DNA from: Bordetella parapertussis
GTDB taxonomy: Bacteria; Pseudomonadota; Gammaproteobacteria; Burkholderiales; Burkholderiaceae_C
Assembly (NCBI GenBank): GCA_945861305.1
Contig: CAMATW010000024.1
Location: 1-42,710, forward strand
Direction of reading: 5' to 3'
Length of the DNA: 42,710 bases
Of the stretch, positions 41,025 to 42,710 are shown piece after piece (the first letter of the stretch is position 1; each line of letters starts with the position of its first letter). A program made the position numbers and the translations under genes. The notes beneath the pieces were generated by a model. It made no database searches and was not told where the DNA came from. It was given only the letters and a program-made list of their open reading frames with translations.

Positions 41025-42581
41025 TTAAAGAACTTGAGCCTCTTTGGCTTCCAAACCAAAGTCGGAGGGGTAATGGTTAAGAGCGGATAACACCGGATAA
41101 GGTGTCATGCCGCCCATGGCGCACAGGCTGCCGTGCAGCATGGTGTTACACAAGTCACGCAGCAAATGCACTTGTTGTTCTTTGTTTTTGGAAGTGCCAA
41201 TGCGGTCGATGGTTTCCATGCCGCGGGTTGAACCGATGCGACACGGTGTGCATTTGCCGCAACTCTCTATGGCACAAAACTCCATGGCATAGCGGGCTAA
41301 CTTGGCCATGTTGGCGCTGTCGTCGTGCACCACGATGCCGCCGTGCCCCACCACTGCACCCATGGCGGCATAGGCTTCGTAGTCCAAAGGCACATCCCAT
41401 TGTGATTCGGGCACATAAGCACCCAAGGGTCCACCGACTTGCACCGCTTTGATGGGTCGACCACTTCGGCTGCCGCCACCAAAATCAAACAAGAGTTCAC
41501 GCAAGGTCAAACCAAACGCACGCTCGACCAAACCGCCTTGCAAAATATTTCCGGCGATTTGAAAGGGCAGGGTGCCAGTGGAGCGGCCCACGCCAAAGTC
41601 TTTGTAGAAGGCCGCTCCTTTGGCCATGATGATGGGCACACTGGCCAAGGTAATCACGTTGTTGATGACCGTGGGTTGGCCAAACAAACCTTCTAAGGCG
41701 GGCAGTGGCGGTTTGGCACGTACCACACCGCGCTTGCCCTCGATGCTCTCTAGCATGGCAGTTTCTTCGCCACACACATAAGAGCCTGCGGCTTTACGCA
41801 CGAACAAATCAAAGGCTTGCCCGCTACCTAAAACATTGGCGCCTAAGTAGCCAGCTGACTGGGCCATGGCAATGGCTGTTTGCATAGTGGCAATCGCGTA
41901 CGGGTATTCAGAGCGGATGTAGATATAGCCTTTGGTGGCACCGACCGCTAAACCAGCGATGGCCATGCCCTCAATCAGCATATAGGGGTCACCCTCCATG
42001 GTCATGCGGTCCGAGAAGGTGCCAGAGTCCCCTTCGTCGGCATTGCACACCACGTACTTTTGTAAGGCCGTGGTACCGCGCACAGTGCGCCATTTGATGC
42101 CTGCGGGAAACGCCGCGCCACCGCGGCCACGCAAGCCCGAGTCCAACAACTCTTGCACCACCGCAGCACCATCCATGGCTACGGTATTTTTCAAACCCAC
42201 CCAACCGCCGTGGGCGGCGTAATCGTCCAGCGACAAGGGGCGGGTGATACCCATGCGGGTAAAAGTCAGGCGTTGTTGTTTAGCCAAATAGGGGAGGGCA
42301 TCGGTCAAACCTAATCCCAAGGGGTGCTTGCCACCTGTTAAAAAATCAGCGTCAAACAAAGAAGGCACATCTTCAAACGCCACAGGCCCATAGGCGATAC
42401 GACCTTGGGGTGTGACTACCTCGACCAAGGGTTCCAACCAAAACATGCCGCGTGAGCTGTTACGTTGAACATCGATGGTCAAACCACGTGCAGCAGCTTC
42501 TTTGTGAATGGCGTCAACGACCTCGTCTGCACCGGCAGCCAAAGCGGCTGAGTCGCAGGGGACAAAAACAGTGATGCTCAT
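41025..42581 (-). CDS. fdsB: formate dehydrogenase, beta (NADH) subunit FdsB
   Basis: A 518-residue NuoF-like subunit that passes electrons to NAD+. The N-terminal ~110 residues form a thioredoxin-like domain (ITVFVPCDSAALAAGADEVV). GLRGRGGAAFPAGIKWRTVR is the FMN/NAD motif; VVCNADEGDSGTFSDRMTME and SYVCGEETAMLESIEGKRGV follow. ESCGKCTPCRIGSTRGMETI binds the 4Fe-4S cluster. Its ATG overlaps the fdsG stop (ATGA). This fusion of thioredoxin and NuoF domains is typical of FdsB and distinguishes it from NuoF of complex I. Confidence 0.95.
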   Translation of the reverse strand: MSITVFVPCDSAALAAGADEVVDAIHKEAAARGLTIDVQRNSSRGMFWLEPLVEVVTPQGRIAYGPVAFEDVPSLFDADFLTGGKHPLGLGLTDALPYLAKQQRLTFTRMGITRPLSLDDYAAHGGWVGLKNTVAMDGAAVVQELLDSGLRGRGGAAFPAGIKWRTVRGTTALQKYVVCNADEGDSGTFSDRMTMEGDPYMLIEGMAIAGLAVGATKGYIYIRSEYPYAIATMQTAIAMAQSAGYLGANVLGSGQAFDLFVRKAAGSYVCGEETAMLESIEGKRGVVRAKPPLPALEGLFGQPTVINNVITLASVPIIMAKGAAFYKDFGVGRSTGTLPFQIAGNILQGGLVERAFGLTLRELLFDFGGGSRSGRPIKAVQVGGPLGAYVPESQWDVPLDYEAYAAMGAVVGHGGIVVHDDSANMAKLARYAMEFCAIESCGKCTPCRIGSTRGMETIDRIGTSKNKEQQVHLLRDLCNTMLHGSLCAMGGMTPYPVLSALNHYPSDFGLEAKEAQVL

Positions 42582-42710
42582 GCGACGCTTTCCAAAGACT
42601 GCACCAAGCGGGTCAGCTTGGCTTCATTCACACGTGAATGCAATTTGTCGCCAATCTGTACCGCGGGCGAGCTGGCACACAGTCCGAGGCAATACACAGG
42701 CTCTAGGGAG
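42578..42710 (-). CDS. fdsG: formate dehydrogenase, gamma subunit FdsG, partial
   Basis: The last 44 codons of the gene lie in the window. They contain VYCLGLCASSPAVQIGDKLH with the second Cys pair of the NuoE-like 2Fe-2S site, then VNEAKLTRLVQSLESVA and TGA at 42578-42580. FdsG passes electrons between FdsA clusters and FdsB. The stop overlaps fdsB by four bases. The start and the first half lie beyond the window edge, as does the promoter of the operon. Confidence 0.9.
   Translation of the reverse strand, partial: SLEPVYCLGLCASSPAVQIGDKLHSRVNEAKLTRLVQSLESVA

Noticed and set aside
38454..41090. Plus-strand open frames of up to 235 codons inside fdsA
   Set aside because: They are antisense to a well-conserved gene and show no recognisable domain, so they reflect the codon bias of fdsA.

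Overview
The window looks like a chromosomal segment of a betaproteobacterium, most likely Burkholderiales and probably Comamonadaceae (inference). The reasons are gene order and content: dusB-fis-purH, hemL next to a ThiD-like kinase and a rubredoxin, yqgE-ruvX-pyrR-pyrB-pyrC', a soluble NAD-linked molybdenum formate dehydrogenase (fdsGBA-fdhD-fdsD), and paa genes with PaaG, PaaI and PaaK in one unit. No rRNA, tRNA or CRISPR array was found.

Positions 1-5856 are a decaying toxin-antitoxin (TA) island. It holds a BrnA-type antitoxin cut by the window edge, an orphan HigA2-like antitoxin, a HigB-like toxin with an internal stop beside its intact antitoxin, intact parDE, intact dinJ-yafQ, a frameshifted DUF4258 gene beside its intact HTH partner, intact higBA, and an N-terminally truncated HTH gene. 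Two decayed 3' ends of the same tyrosine-recombinase type, and three imperfect ~45-bp hairpin repeats in one orientation, sit at module boundaries. This suggests modules were added piecewise by a mobile element whose recombinase is now gone.

Positions 5888-11751 are AT-rich and accessory in character: small secreted proteins, a bactofilin, a class I PPK2, a TonB-dependent receptor behind a near-perfect Fur-box-like site, a small outer-membrane beta-barrel, a lysine-rich coiled-coil protein, and a possible MliC-like lysozyme-inhibitor fold.

Positions 11779-25735 hold mostly housekeeping and catabolic genes: a glutaredoxin-fold protein without active-site cysteine, an alpha/beta hydrolase, paaF divergent from paaG-paaI-paaK, an M61 peptidase, dsbC, a UbiH-type hydroxylase, ychF, a yqaA gene broken by an 8-bp tandem duplication, dusB-fis, purH, and a small outer-membrane protein in front of hemL.

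Positions 25732-35139 hold hemL, the ThiD-like kinase, a rubredoxin, a photolyase, and a tightly overlapped unit yqgE-ruvX-pyrR-pyrB-pyrC' in which the dihydroorotase homologue lacks its metal-binding histidines. It converges on a sulfide dehydrogenase flavoprotein (fccB) and a small cytochrome c. Positions 35195-42710 hold modA, a transglutaminase-like protein, and the formate dehydrogenase operon on the minus strand. ModA (molybdate uptake) and FdhD (cofactor sulfuration) fit the molybdenum demand of FdsA. The window ends inside fdsG.
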